A stretch of 64,000 bases of DNA from Thermoplasmata archaeon (GTDB taxonomy: Archaea; Thermoplasmatota; Thermoplasmata; Methanomassiliicoccales; Methanomethylophilaceae): positions 1 through 64,000 of the forward strand of contig SUST01000001.1 in the NCBI GenBank assembly GCA_015063285.1. Direction: 5' to 3'. A model generated the notes under the pieces. That model ran no database searches. It was not told where the DNA came from and worked only from the letters and a program-made list of their open reading frames with translations. The position numbers and the translations under genes are program-made. Shown piece after piece: positions 34,201-43,024 of the stretch (positions are counted from its first letter, which is position 1; the number at the start of each line of letters is the position of its first letter).

Positions 34201-35286
34201 TCATGGGAAGATCCTCTTGCACCTGATGAGATTGCCCATCCTGCGCTTTCCTAGGATCCCCATGCACATCTTTGTTGTGAAATCAGACCTGAATGCGAAC
34301 GTGTCCGCGAGCTTCTTGTTGAATGCGGCCAGTTTGAGGGGCTTCTCCATGATGTCCCTCCACTCGGTCTCGTATGCCTGAAGAGATGTGCCGTTGTTGA
34401 TGTTATCTGCAGCGACGTTACCGCAGATACGGCCTGCTATCATGGCGAGCGGGATCCCTCCTCCGTTGACGGAGATGACCTGTCCTGCGGCATCTCCGAC
34501 GACCATTCCGTTTCCGGATACCGTCTTTGGGATCGGTCCCTCGCTGGGAACGTACTTCCCCTGGACCTTGGTGACGGGTTCGAGACCGTTCTTGTCGACG
34601 AACTTATCGAAATATGCCCTCAGCGAGCCGTTCGAGAACTTGGGGGACATACCTACTCCGATGTTGGCGCGTCCGTCCTTGGGGATGATCCATCCGTATG
34701 CCCCGGGGGCGATTCCGCCGAAGAACATATGCGTATGGTTGCCGTAATCTCCCTTGACCTGTGCGGTCATCGCGGGATAGGGGTTCCTGTTCTTCTGGAG
34801 CCCCAGATTCCTTGCGACCATGGATCCGGGCCCGTCCGCACCTATGATGACCTTGTACTTGATGTCGCCCTTGCTTGTCCTGGCCACGCCATCCTCGATC
34901 TTCTGGAATGCATGGTCGGTACTGAGAACCGCACCCTCTTCCTGGGCACGCTTGGCAAGATACTGGTCGAATCTGTCCCTGTCGGTAGTGTATCCGTTGA
35001 AATCCAATACGGTGACCTTCCCGTCGGGGTTTATGAGGTCTATGCCGACTGTATTCAGACAGCGGAATTCCTCAGGGATGTCGAAAAGTGAATCCATGTC
35101 CTTCAGCTTTGGGAACATGTTCAGGATCTCCTCGTCGGATGGCATGAACTCGCCGCATCTGACGGGAACTCCCACTGTGGGGCGTCTCTCCAGGAACATG
35201 ACGCTGGCGCCTTTCATCGCCGCATATCTTGCAGCGACGCTTCCTGCCGGTCCGGAACCTACTATGAGAACATCGACCTCGTCCAT
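34201..35286 (-). CDS. geranylgeranyl reductase family flavoprotein
   Basis: A 361-residue FAD enzyme with the dinucleotide fold DVLIVGSGPAGSVAARYAA at the N-terminus, then KVIIGADGPGSMVARNLG and a late GMVVGDAAGQVISVNGGGI. The conserved PxxCxxY-type segment appears as VPVRCGEFMPSDE. This family saturates the isoprenoid chains of archaeal lipids or quinone-like carriers. A second member is at 60552-61697, so the two may serve different lipids. It lies eight bases downstream of the polyprenyl-synthetase-like gene and is probably in its operon. Confidence 0.85.
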   Translation of the reverse strand: MDEVDVLIVGSGPAGSVAARYAAMKGASVMFLERRPTVGVPVRCGEFMPSDEEILNMFPKLKDMDSLFDIPEEFRCLNTVGIDLINPDGKVTVLDFNGYTTDRDRFDQYLAKRAQEEGAVLSTDHAFQKIEDGVARTSKGDIKYKVIIGADGPGSMVARNLGLQKNRNPYPAMTAQVKGDYGNHTHMFFGGIAPGAYGWIIPKDGRANIGVGMSPKFSNGSLRAYFDKFVDKNGLEPVTKVQGKYVPSEGPIPKTVSGNGMVVGDAAGQVISVNGGGIPLAMIAGRICGNVAADNINNGTSLQAYETEWRDIMEKPLKLAAFNKKLADTFAFRSDFTTKMCMGILGKRRMGNLIRCKRIFP

Positions 35287-35294
35287 GTTATCCC

Positions 35295-36245
35295 TCAGAT
35301 GGTCTGCAGAAACTCCTTCAGAGCTGCTTTGTATTCAGAATCGGGAAGCCCATCGATGATGTCTGACGCATTCTTCTTGCATACTTCTATGGCCTGCTCG
35401 CATTTGGAGATTGTCTCGGAACCTTTTATCAGGTCGGCTACTGCCTTGGCCTGCTTCGGATCGAGGTTCTCATTCGTGTAAGCGTCCCTGACCTTCTGTC
35501 CGATGGATGCGTCATTCATGGCGTGATAGAGCGCCAGGGTGGGGTATCCTGTGACCAGTGTATGGCAGAGGGGTTTCTCCCCTTCGATACCGAACAGGTC
35601 ATCCATATCGCTGCGGATCTGGACAGCCGAACCTATGTACATTCCGCACTCCTTCATCCTTGCAAGGGCGTCCTCTCCGGCACCTGCCTGGTTGGCCGCA
35701 CTCTCCATTATGATCTGGAATTCGACCGCACTCTTCCTCTTCATCAGATCCCATACATCCTCTTCGGAGATCTCGGGATCACGCATCCTGTCGGTCAGAT
35801 CGAAGATGGCGTTGCTGATGGTGGCCGATGCCTGCATCATGTAGGGGACGGACTTGGGGGAGTGCGAATATGCTTGGCGGAATCCCATGACATACATGAA
35901 ATCCCCGGCTACTATGACCTTGGTGGTGGAGGGCTCCTTTCCGAAGAGTTTCTTCTTCCTGCCTGAAAGGACCTTTCCGTTGGAATCGATCCTGTCGTGC
36001 AGGTGAAGACCGTCGAAGGATGCCTCAAAACAGATGGCATTCGCCACTGCCTCGGAAGCGGTCTTGCCTCCATTCACATAGTATGTTAGAACGCTTATCG
36101 CTGGCCTGACCTCGTGGTAGCGGGAGTTTAGAGCGTTCTCGCACATCTCGTTAAGTTCGGGATACGAGGACCTTACTCCCTTCCTGATCATCTCGTCGAT
36201 GGATGCCATTTCTTCATCCACGACAGAATACCAGCTCTGAGCCAT
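35295..36245 (-). CDS. polyprenyl-synthetase-like protein with degenerate Asp-rich motifs
   Basis: A 316-residue all-helical protein with the trans-prenyltransferase outline: RPAISVLTYYVNGGKTASEAVA near residues 48-70, a first motif LHLHDRIDSNGK where DDxxD should be, and a second motif IRSDMDDLFGIEGEKP where DDxxD should also be. The first has an Arg in place of the second Asp, and the second has a Ser in place of the first Asp. Magnesium-pyrophosphate binding is therefore weakened or changed. It precedes a geranylgeranyl reductase gene, so a lipid role is likely. It could be a non-catalytic partner or an enzyme of unusual substrate. Confidence 0.6.
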   Translation of the reverse strand: MAQSWYSVVDEEMASIDEMIRKGVRSSYPELNEMCENALNSRYHEVRPAISVLTYYVNGGKTASEAVANAICFEASFDGLHLHDRIDSNGKVLSGRKKKLFGKEPSTTKVIVAGDFMYVMGFRQAYSHSPKSVPYMMQASATISNAIFDLTDRMRDPEISEEDVWDLMKRKSAVEFQIIMESAANQAGAGEDALARMKECGMYIGSAVQIRSDMDDLFGIEGEKPLCHTLVTGYPTLALYHAMNDASIGQKVRDAYTNENLDPKQAKAVADLIKGSETISKCEQAIEVCKKNASDIIDGLPDSEYKAALKEFLQTI

Positions 36246-36362
36246 TGTTGCAGTATCATCGTGCCGTACTTAATAATTTGGAGATTCCAGCGAGACGGTT
36301 TATTCAGATATTGCTGAAGAAGAGAATTAAGGGGTTTGGGAAAAGGTTTAGTGGACTGCCAC

Positions 36363-37850
36363 TTAAAACAGGAACAGCGTCGCGTCCTCGCAGAATCCGT
36401 AGATCAGGTCAGGGTATACTCCGAGAACGATGACGAACACCAGACAGATGACGATCGCGACGGTGAAGATCGTGGGGATCTTGACCTTCTCGGTCGACTC
36501 TCCTTTCTCGATGTACATGGCCTTGACCACTCTTGCGTAATAGTACAGCGAAATCGCGGAGTTCAAGATGGCAACGAATGCCAACCAGATCCAGGTTCCG
36601 TCAGCCTCTCCGGGGGTTCCCACGGCGGAAGCGAACAGGAAGAACTTGGATGTGAATCCTGCGAGCGGGGGTATTCCTGCCAATGAGAACAGGAACAACA
36701 TCATCGCTGCAGCAAGGAAGGGTGCTCTCTTTGCGAGTCCTCTGTAATCAGAGATCTTCTCGCCGATACCGGCACAGATGAGTCCTCCGACGATGAGGAA
36801 GGCTCCTCCCTTCATGAACACGTGGGTGAACATGTGGAAGATACCTGCCGCCTCTGCCTGAGGTGTCATGACCGCCAGGATGATCAGGATGTATCCTGCC
36901 TGTGCGATCGATGAGTAGGCCAACATCCTCTTGATGTTGCTCTGTGCGATTGCGACGACGTTTCCGACGGTCATTGTGATGGCCGCGAGAACCGCGAAGA
37001 TGTACTGTACCGTCAGTCCGGCGATGTCGCCGACTGTAGATGAGAGGATGAACATCGCCATGAAGACCTGGATGAACACTGCCAGACCCATCTTCTTCGA
37101 TCCTGTTGCCAGGAACATTGATACAGGTGTGGCCGCTCCCTCGTACACATCGGGTGCCCACATGTGGAAGGGCACTGCTGCGATTTTGAAACCGTAACCG
37201 GCGATCATACAGATTATTCCGACTGCAAATGCCCAGGAGAATCCGTCCGATGCCGCAACGACTACTGCGAGACGAGTGATATCGAGGGTACCTCCTACCC
37301 CGTAGACCATCGAGATACCGTACAGGGTCAGTGCAGTGGACATTCCTCCGATGATGGCGTACTTGACCGCTGCCTCGGAAGCCCTGCCGTCCCTCCTCTT
37401 CAGCGCGACGAGCGCATATGAGGAGATACTGGTAAGCTCGACTCCGACGAAGATCGTGAGCAGACTGCTGGAGCCTGCCACGAACAGCATACCGAGTGTT
37501 GCACCGAAGAGCAGTGCGTAGTATGCTCCGGAGTGGTTCTTGGTGGTCTCCGTGCTCACGTTGGAGACGAGGACTACCAGGAACAGCACGATCAGGAAGA
37601 GCATGCTCATCAGTGTGGTGTATGTGTTCAGCCTGACACCGAGATACTCTCCGGTGACATCGTTGGTCAGCAGGATGACATCGGCAAAGAAGGCCAACAG
37701 AACGAAGACGAGGGCGAGAGCCCAGGTCACTGTGTGCTTCTTGATGAACATCTGCACTCCGGGCATGATCAATGCGCCGATGAGCAGGAAGAACATGGCC
37801 GCCATAGGGGTCAGGTCTCCGAATATACTAGATATGATATCAGCTGCCAT
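36363..37850 (-). CDS. fpoN: Fpo-like complex subunit N
   Basis: A 495-residue antiporter-like proton channel subunit with about 14 membrane helices. It has the family core ALTLYGISMVYG, GYGFKIAAVPFHMWAPDVYEGAATPVSMFLATGSKK and LAYSSIAQAGYILI. It is the last gene of the Fpo-like operon; fpoO does not follow. One base separates it from fpoM. The complex pumps protons or sodium using electrons from reduced ferredoxin or a heterodisulfide reductase partner. That input is inferred, since FpoF is absent. Confidence 0.93.
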   Translation of the reverse strand: MAADIISSIFGDLTPMAAMFFLLIGALIMPGVQMFIKKHTVTWALALVFVLLAFFADVILLTNDVTGEYLGVRLNTYTTLMSMLFLIVLFLVVLVSNVSTETTKNHSGAYYALLFGATLGMLFVAGSSSLLTIFVGVELTSISSYALVALKRRDGRASEAAVKYAIIGGMSTALTLYGISMVYGVGGTLDITRLAVVVAASDGFSWAFAVGIICMIAGYGFKIAAVPFHMWAPDVYEGAATPVSMFLATGSKKMGLAVFIQVFMAMFILSSTVGDIAGLTVQYIFAVLAAITMTVGNVVAIAQSNIKRMLAYSSIAQAGYILIILAVMTPQAEAAGIFHMFTHVFMKGGAFLIVGGLICAGIGEKISDYRGLAKRAPFLAAAMMLFLFSLAGIPPLAGFTSKFFLFASAVGTPGEADGTWIWLAFVAILNSAISLYYYARVVKAMYIEKGESTEKVKIPTIFTVAIVICLVFVIVLGVYPDLIYGFCEDATLFLF

Positions 37851-37851
37851 T

Positions 37852-39348
37852 TCAAATCACCCCGAAGAGAGCGTCGACATAGGGGTCGATGAACTGAAGT
37901 GCCGCATCAGGCCATACTCCGAAGAGTGCGACAAGGATTGCGAGCACGAGCAGGACCGCGAACTCATAGTGTCCGACGTCGTGTGCTTTGTTGAGATCGA
38001 TCTTGGTGGTCTCAGGTCCGAACAGGGTCCTCTGCATGGCCCACAGGTAGTATCCTGCGGTGAGCATGAGGGACAGCATACAGAACAGGATCATCCAGAT
38101 CACATCGTTCTCGAGGATGAACTCGTAGAACGCCATGATGACAGGGAACTCTCCCCAGAATCCTACGAGTCCGGGAAGTCCAAGGGATGCCATGAATGCG
38201 ATCATCATGAATGTCGCGTATACGGGCATCCTTCCTGCCAATCCTCCGAGGAGAGGGATCTCTCTGGTTCCGACCTTGTGTCCGGTCATACCGCAGACCA
38301 TGAACAGCATTGCTGTGATGAGTCCGTGTGCGAACATCTGGAACACTGCAAAGGTTATTCCGGCGTCGGACAGACATCCGATACCGAGCATGACCATTCC
38401 CATGTGGCTGATTGACGAGAACGCGACCATCTTCTTGAGGTCGGTCTGTGCGATACATCCGTATGCACCGTAGATGATGGATATCAGCGCGATGACGATG
38501 ATGACCCACTGCCAGTAGGATGCTGCGTCGGGCAGAGCCTCGATACAGATACGGATGATACCGTATGATCCCATCTTAAGCATGACACCGGCCAGAAGGA
38601 CGGATCCCTCGGTAGGTGCCTCTGTGTGTGCGTCCGGAAGCCAAGTATGGAAGGGTACGGAAGGCATCTTGACCATGAATCCGAAGAACAGCAGTGCGAA
38701 GATCAGGGACTGAGTCGAGACTGCGACGGAAGCGATTCCGTTCTTGATTGCCTCGAAGCTGAAGTCGACGATTCCGGTTGCACCGGCTGCCTCGTATCCC
38801 ATTGCGAAGATACCGATCAGCATCACAAGTGATGCGACGTGTGTGTAGATGAAGAACTTGATAGCAGAGTAGTGCCTGCGGGGTCCTCCATACCATGAGA
38901 TCATGAAGAACATCGGAATGAGAGTGATCTCCCACATGATGTAGAACAGGAAGTAGTCGGCTGCCATGTAAACACCCATGAGACCGACTTCCATCGCCAT
39001 GATCAGTGCGTAGAAGTAGTTGTTGTTCTCCCTGTGCTCGTCGAGCGAGAACACGTTGACGAGGAGACAGAGCAGTGCGGTCAGGAAGACCATCAGGATG
39101 CTGAGTCCGTCAACGGACAGGGCGTAGTTCATGATGAACGTCGATGTACTGATCCATTCGAAGCTCTCTCCGAGTGTATCGAAGTCTCCGAAGAGACCGA
39201 ACATCAGGAGTGTTGCGATGACCAGAGTTATCGCGGAGAATCCGATTGCGACGTACTTAGCGTATGCCTCTCTCGCTCCTCCCATGAACAAGGCCACGAT
39301 GGCTCCAATCAAGGGGAGCAGGATCAGACTTGAAAGTATCATACTCAT
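37852..39348 (-). CDS. fpoM: Fpo-like complex subunit M
   Basis: A 498-residue antiporter-like subunit with about 14 helices. The core LIFALLFFGFMVKMPSVPFHTWLPDAHTEAPTEGSVLLAGVMLKMGSYG is characteristic of NuoM/FpoM (proton-path Lys and His). I start at the ATG at 39348 (MSMILSSLILLP), one base before the end of fpoL; the earlier in-frame ATG at 39384 adds 12 residues without similarity. It is in the operon between fpoL and fpoN. Confidence 0.93.
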   Translation of the reverse strand: MSMILSSLILLPLIGAIVALFMGGAREAYAKYVAIGFSAITLVIATLLMFGLFGDFDTLGESFEWISTSTFIMNYALSVDGLSILMVFLTALLCLLVNVFSLDEHRENNNYFYALIMAMEVGLMGVYMAADYFLFYIMWEITLIPMFFMISWYGGPRRHYSAIKFFIYTHVASLVMLIGIFAMGYEAAGATGIVDFSFEAIKNGIASVAVSTQSLIFALLFFGFMVKMPSVPFHTWLPDAHTEAPTEGSVLLAGVMLKMGSYGIIRICIEALPDAASYWQWVIIVIALISIIYGAYGCIAQTDLKKMVAFSSISHMGMVMLGIGCLSDAGITFAVFQMFAHGLITAMLFMVCGMTGHKVGTREIPLLGGLAGRMPVYATFMMIAFMASLGLPGLVGFWGEFPVIMAFYEFILENDVIWMILFCMLSLMLTAGYYLWAMQRTLFGPETTKIDLNKAHDVGHYEFAVLLVLAILVALFGVWPDAALQFIDPYVDALFGVI

Positions 39349-39349
39349 A

Positions 39350-41350
39350 TCAGAAACCTCCCAGTAATGCGTATACAACCACAATCAGGACGGAGAAGAA
39401 CGATACTCCGATCAGCACGATGGACGAGTAGTCCTGCACGTGTCCGGTCTGGACCTTGCTCATGACATCTCCTCCGCCGACGACGGCGCTTGACAGTCCG
39501 TTGACGGTTCCGTCCACGATCTGCCTGTCGACATAGTTGACTCCCTTTGCGACTCCGTAACCGAACTTCCAGGAAATCTGGTTGTAGAGGTCGGGGAACC
39601 ACCATCTCTTGGTGAGTGCCTTGTAAAGCCAGGACTCTCCTTCCTTGTTGAACTTTCCAGGGTTGATGGTCTTCTTCACGTACATCATGTATGCGATTCC
39701 GATACCGACGGCGGCCAGGATGATGGTGAGGTAGGTGAACGGGTTGGTGAAGAGCTCGATTCCGTGCTCGATTCCATCGATCGCCTCTCCCTCGAAGGCA
39801 AGCATGTCGGTGATTCCGCAGAACATGAAGAGTCCGCTGATGAGAGCGAAGACGGCCAGGATGACCAAGGGCATGGTCATGGTCTTGGGAGACTCGCCGT
39901 GGCAGTGCTGTGCATTCTCGCGGGGCTCGCCCATGAAGGTCATGAACCACATGCGGAACATGTAGAATGCTGTCATGAATGCTGTGATGACTGCGAGCAG
40001 CCAGAGGATAAGGAACCAAATGGCCGCTGTGTCTATTCCGTTGTTGAATGCGTTCATTGCAGTGTCTATGACAAGATCCTTGGACCAGAATCCGCTGAAG
40101 ATAGGGATTCCTGCGATGGACAGACATCCGAAGAGCATGGTTGTTGCTGTGATCTTCATCTTCTTGAAGAGTCCTCCCATGAGCCTCATGTCCTCTGTTC
40201 CGCATCCGTGGATGACGGAACCGGAGCCCATGAACAGAAGGGCCTTGAAGAAAGCGTGGTTGACCATGTGGAAACATCCTGCGAAGAATCCGAGTGCTCC
40301 GAGCTCCTCGTAACCGAGTGCCCAAAGGTATCCTCCTGCTCCGAGCGAGAGAATCATGTATCCGAGCTGGGAGACGGTGGAGTAGGCCAGGACCTTCTTG
40401 ATGTTCATGTTGTTGAGCGCCATCGTAGCTGCGATGAACGCTGTGAGACCTCCGATGATTGCCACGAAGAGCATGACATCGGCGTCCTGTACGTACAGGG
40501 GGAACGCCCTTGCGACGAGGTAGACTCCGGCCTTAACCATAGTTGCGGCGTGGATCAGCGAGGAGACCGTTGTAGGTCCGGCCATCGCATCCGGGAGCCA
40601 GTCGTGCAGGGGGAACTGGGCGCTCTTACCGATGACTCCGCCGAATACGAGACAGAGACCAAGGGTCATGAGACCGGGGTTGGCTGCTGCCACTGCCTCT
40701 GCGGACTCGAACATTGAAGCATAGTCCAGGCTGTGGAACAGGTTGAGGAGGATGAACAGTCCACCCATGAGGCACACGTCTCCCATACGGGTGACGAGGA
40801 AAGCCTTCTTTGCTGCGGAAGCAGCGTTGGCGGATGCGGCATCTCCGAGATCGTGCCTGAAGGACCAGAATCCGATGAGCAGGTAGGAACAAAGTCCCAT
40901 GACCTCCCAGAAGATGAAGAGCTCCAGGAAGTTGCTCGAGACGATGAGTCCGAGCATACCGGTCAAGAAGAGCGAGACCTCGGCATAGTACCTGTTCTTC
41001 CTCTCACCCTGGTCGTGCATGTAGCCGAGAGAGTAGATGAAGATCAGTGTCGAGATGAAGGACGAGAACAGCATCATTACGCATGTCAGTCCGTCGACGT
41101 AGTATCCGAGGTTGATTGTGTAGCCGCCGATGTCGAACCAGCGGATAGAGCTCTCGATCGCCTGGCCGTTTGCGAACTCATCGCTGCCAAGGTACTCGAA
41201 CGAGATAGCGAGTGCGATCAGGAACGACAGGAGTGCTCCGGCGATCGCGATGTATCCGCCCTTCTCAGGCGTCTTCTTTCCTATTATACCTATGATAAGG
41301 AAACACATCATAGGGATGAAGGGGACGAGCCAGGTGAATTCTGAGATCAT
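39350..41350 (-). CDS. fpoL: Fpo-like complex subunit L
   Basis: This 666-residue subunit has about 16 membrane helices and a long lateral helix region near the C-terminus. Landmarks are GVIGKSAQFPLHDWLPDAMAGPTTVSSLIHAATMVKAGVYLVAR (the L-family core) and LAYSTVSQLGYMILSLGAGGY. Length matches FpoL/NuoL. Its stop overlaps the fpoM start region, and its start is one base after the end of fpoK. Confidence 0.93.
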   Translation of the reverse strand: MISEFTWLVPFIPMMCFLIIGIIGKKTPEKGGYIAIAGALLSFLIALAISFEYLGSDEFANGQAIESSIRWFDIGGYTINLGYYVDGLTCVMMLFSSFISTLIFIYSLGYMHDQGERKNRYYAEVSLFLTGMLGLIVSSNFLELFIFWEVMGLCSYLLIGFWSFRHDLGDAASANAASAAKKAFLVTRMGDVCLMGGLFILLNLFHSLDYASMFESAEAVAAANPGLMTLGLCLVFGGVIGKSAQFPLHDWLPDAMAGPTTVSSLIHAATMVKAGVYLVARAFPLYVQDADVMLFVAIIGGLTAFIAATMALNNMNIKKVLAYSTVSQLGYMILSLGAGGYLWALGYEELGALGFFAGCFHMVNHAFFKALLFMGSGSVIHGCGTEDMRLMGGLFKKMKITATTMLFGCLSIAGIPIFSGFWSKDLVIDTAMNAFNNGIDTAAIWFLILWLLAVITAFMTAFYMFRMWFMTFMGEPRENAQHCHGESPKTMTMPLVILAVFALISGLFMFCGITDMLAFEGEAIDGIEHGIELFTNPFTYLTIILAAVGIGIAYMMYVKKTINPGKFNKEGESWLYKALTKRWWFPDLYNQISWKFGYGVAKGVNYVDRQIVDGTVNGLSSAVVGGGDVMSKVQTGHVQDYSSIVLIGVSFFSVLIVVVYALLGGF

Positions 41351-41351
41351 C

Positions 41352-41660
41352 TTACCACCTCATCGTTGTGAGCTTGGCATCGTCAAGCTCTGTGGTCTTC
41401 CTCATCTTATAGGCGTTGAGCAGGATGGCGATACCGACTGCAACCTCTGCAGCTGCGACGGAGATTGACATGATGACGAACGCCTGTCCGGCTATGTCGT
41501 AGTTGTAAGCAGCGAATGTCACGAAGTTGATGTTCGCGGCATTGAGCATGAGCTCGATACACATCAGCACGACGATCGCGTTGCTCTTTGTGAGCACACC
41601 GTACGCACCGATGACGAACAGGATGGCTGCGAGGACGAGGAAATACTCCATCGGGATCAT
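41352..41660 (-). CDS. fpoK: Fpo-like complex subunit K
   Basis: A 102-residue small membrane subunit (NuoK/MrpC family) with three helices. It contains the two conserved membrane glutamates, in VLMCIELMLNAANINFV and in SVAAAEVAVGIAIL, used for proton relay. Its ATG overlaps the stop of the FpoJ C-terminal gene by four bases. Confidence 0.93.
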   Translation of the reverse strand: MIPMEYFLVLAAILFVIGAYGVLTKSNAIVVLMCIELMLNAANINFVTFAAYNYDIAGQAFVIMSISVAAAEVAVGIAILLNAYKMRKTTELDDAKLTTMRW

Positions 41661-41959
41661 TCTTCGACCTCCTCTTTGGAAATAACGACTCCTCCGACCA
41701 TTGCACCGAACATCAGAACGGCCAAGGGGATGAGTACGAATCCGTACTGCTCGAAGATGGCGTAGGGGAGACTGTTCTCCACGAGCTCATCGCCATCGAA
41801 TATGCTCTCTCCGCTGTGCCCGTCAGGGAACGTAGGCAGTTCCTGAGGGGTGTCGAAATACGGGTCAAAGTCGGTAGTCATGATCGCTGCGACGAGCACA
41901 AAGACCAGGACCCCTGCGACTATGAGGCCTTTGGTGCTTCTCTTACTCATCGGAATCAT
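41657..41959 (-). CDS. Fpo-like complex subunit J, C-terminal half
   Basis: A 100-residue protein with one N-terminal helix (about 10-27), a periplasm-side loop rich in Asp, Pro and Phe, and a second helix near residues 75-92 (FVLIPLAVLMFGAMVGGVVI). It corresponds to the last two helices of NuoJ. FpoJ is also split in Methanosarcina operons, so the split is not a frameshift artefact. Start at 41959 overlaps the first FpoJ gene by 17 bases; the ATG at 41950 is an alternative. Confidence 0.8.
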   Translation of the reverse strand: MIPMSKRSTKGLIVAGVLVFVLVAAIMTTDFDPYFDTPQELPTFPDGHSGESIFDGDELVENSLPYAIFEQYGFVLIPLAVLMFGAMVGGVVISKEEVEE

Positions 41960-42284
41960 CCTCCTTTGTTACTATGTATCTTCTGGTAAGCATGACGCTG
42001 AATGCGAACAGGATGGTGATTGCACCGACGTACACCAGCATCTGTATTACTCCAAGGAACTCCGCTTCAAGGAAGAAGTAGAAGAGTCCCACGCAGAGGA
42101 ACACGAGGGCCAGATAGAACGCGCTGTGCATGACCTCCTTGTCATGAACCACGTATAATGCAGCAAGGATTGTGATTGCTGCGAGGATAAGGAACGCTAC
42201 GAGGTCGAGGTTCTCGATCGCATATGAAGCGAAATCCACGACTCCGGTCCAAATATCCACAATGAAATCATAAATAATTCCCAT
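41943..42284 (-). CDS. Fpo-like complex subunit J, N-terminal half
   Basis: A 113-residue protein with three hydrophobic helices (about 27-45, 52-72 and 80-100). It ends in the NuoJ/FpoJ signature GVIQMLVYVGAITILFAFSVMLT and a charged tail. It starts on the last base of the fpoI stop and overlaps the second half-gene. The pair makes the proton-channel element between FpoK and FpoH. Confidence 0.85.
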   Translation of the reverse strand: MGIIYDFIVDIWTGVVDFASYAIENLDLVAFLILAAITILAALYVVHDKEVMHSAFYLALVFLCVGLFYFFLEAEFLGVIQMLVYVGAITILFAFSVMLTRRYIVTKEDDSDE

Positions 42285-43024
42285 CAGAGCACCTCCTTGA
42301 TCTGAAGAGCATCCTTAGGACATGCGTCCACACAGTTCTTGCATGAGATGCACTTCGCGTTGTCGAACTCGGGACGCACGATGGGCCTTCCCTTGTCGTT
42401 GACTCCCTTCTCGACCATGGTGATGGCCTCGACGGGGCAGACCTTGGAGCACTTCTTACAGCCGATACATTTGCTGTCTGTGAGCTCGGGCTTGTCGACA
42501 TCGAAGATGAAGACACGCCTCTCAGGGTTGCCGTTCGCGATATCGGAGGGAAGTGTAACTTCCAGCTTGACCTCCATACCGGGAGTCGTGTTGGGGTAGT
42601 TGAGCCTCCTAGGTCCATAGAGCAGGTCGTACCTTGTGTACTCGGCCAGCTCGTACTCGGGCGTGACGGTCATTGCATCGACGGGGCAGTACTCTGCGCA
42701 GTATCCGCAGAATGCGCACCTTCCGACGTTGACCTGGGGTCTCATTACCTTGTTGCCGTTGTCGTCATCCACCTCGATGAGCTTGATCGCCTGTGTGACG
42801 CACATGCGTGCACACATACCGCATCCTACGCACCTGTCGAACCTGAGTCCGGGGCGTCCGCGGTAGTTCTCGGGAATCCACTCCTTCTCGTAGGGGTAGA
42901 GGACTGTAACGGGCCTGTGGACGACTGTCTTGCAGAAGAGCTTGAAGGCTGTCCATACAGGCTTCATGATCCAAAGGCTCTTGGCGAGGTTCTTCGGATA
43001 CTTATCAAGATATTTCATTGCCAT
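42284..43024 (-). CDS. fpoI: Fpo-like complex subunit I, extended with a second pair of [4Fe-4S] motifs
   Basis: A 246-residue iron-sulfur subunit. The first 130 residues are a normal FpoI/NuoI with CVGCGMCARMC and CAFCGYCAEYCP. A further domain of about 100 residues carries two more clusters, CIGCKKCSKVCP and CISCKNCVDACP, separated from the first pair by a beta-rich linker. The FpoI/NuoI I know has about 140-180 residues and two clusters. Because no FpoF is encoded nearby, the extra ferredoxin-like domain could be the electron entry point; this is inference. It starts on the last base of the fpoH stop and shares a base with FpoJ. Confidence 0.9.
   Translation of the reverse strand: MAMKYLDKYPKNLAKSLWIMKPVWTAFKLFCKTVVHRPVTVLYPYEKEWIPENYRGRPGLRFDRCVGCGMCARMCVTQAIKLIEVDDDNGNKVMRPQVNVGRCAFCGYCAEYCPVDAMTVTPEYELAEYTRYDLLYGPRRLNYPNTTPGMEVKLEVTLPSDIANGNPERRVFIFDVDKPELTDSKCIGCKKCSKVCPVEAITMVEKGVNDKGRPIVRPEFDNAKCISCKNCVDACPKDALQIKEVL

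Noticed and set aside
41657-42284. Split FpoJ as a possible frameshift
   Set aside because: A two-gene FpoJ is the normal arrangement in Methanosarcina-type operons, and both halves have their own start and a short overlap.
42500-42900. FpoI second ferredoxin domain as a separate overlapping gene
   Set aside because: The frame is continuous with no internal stop, and no ribosome-binding site and ATG separate the two halves.
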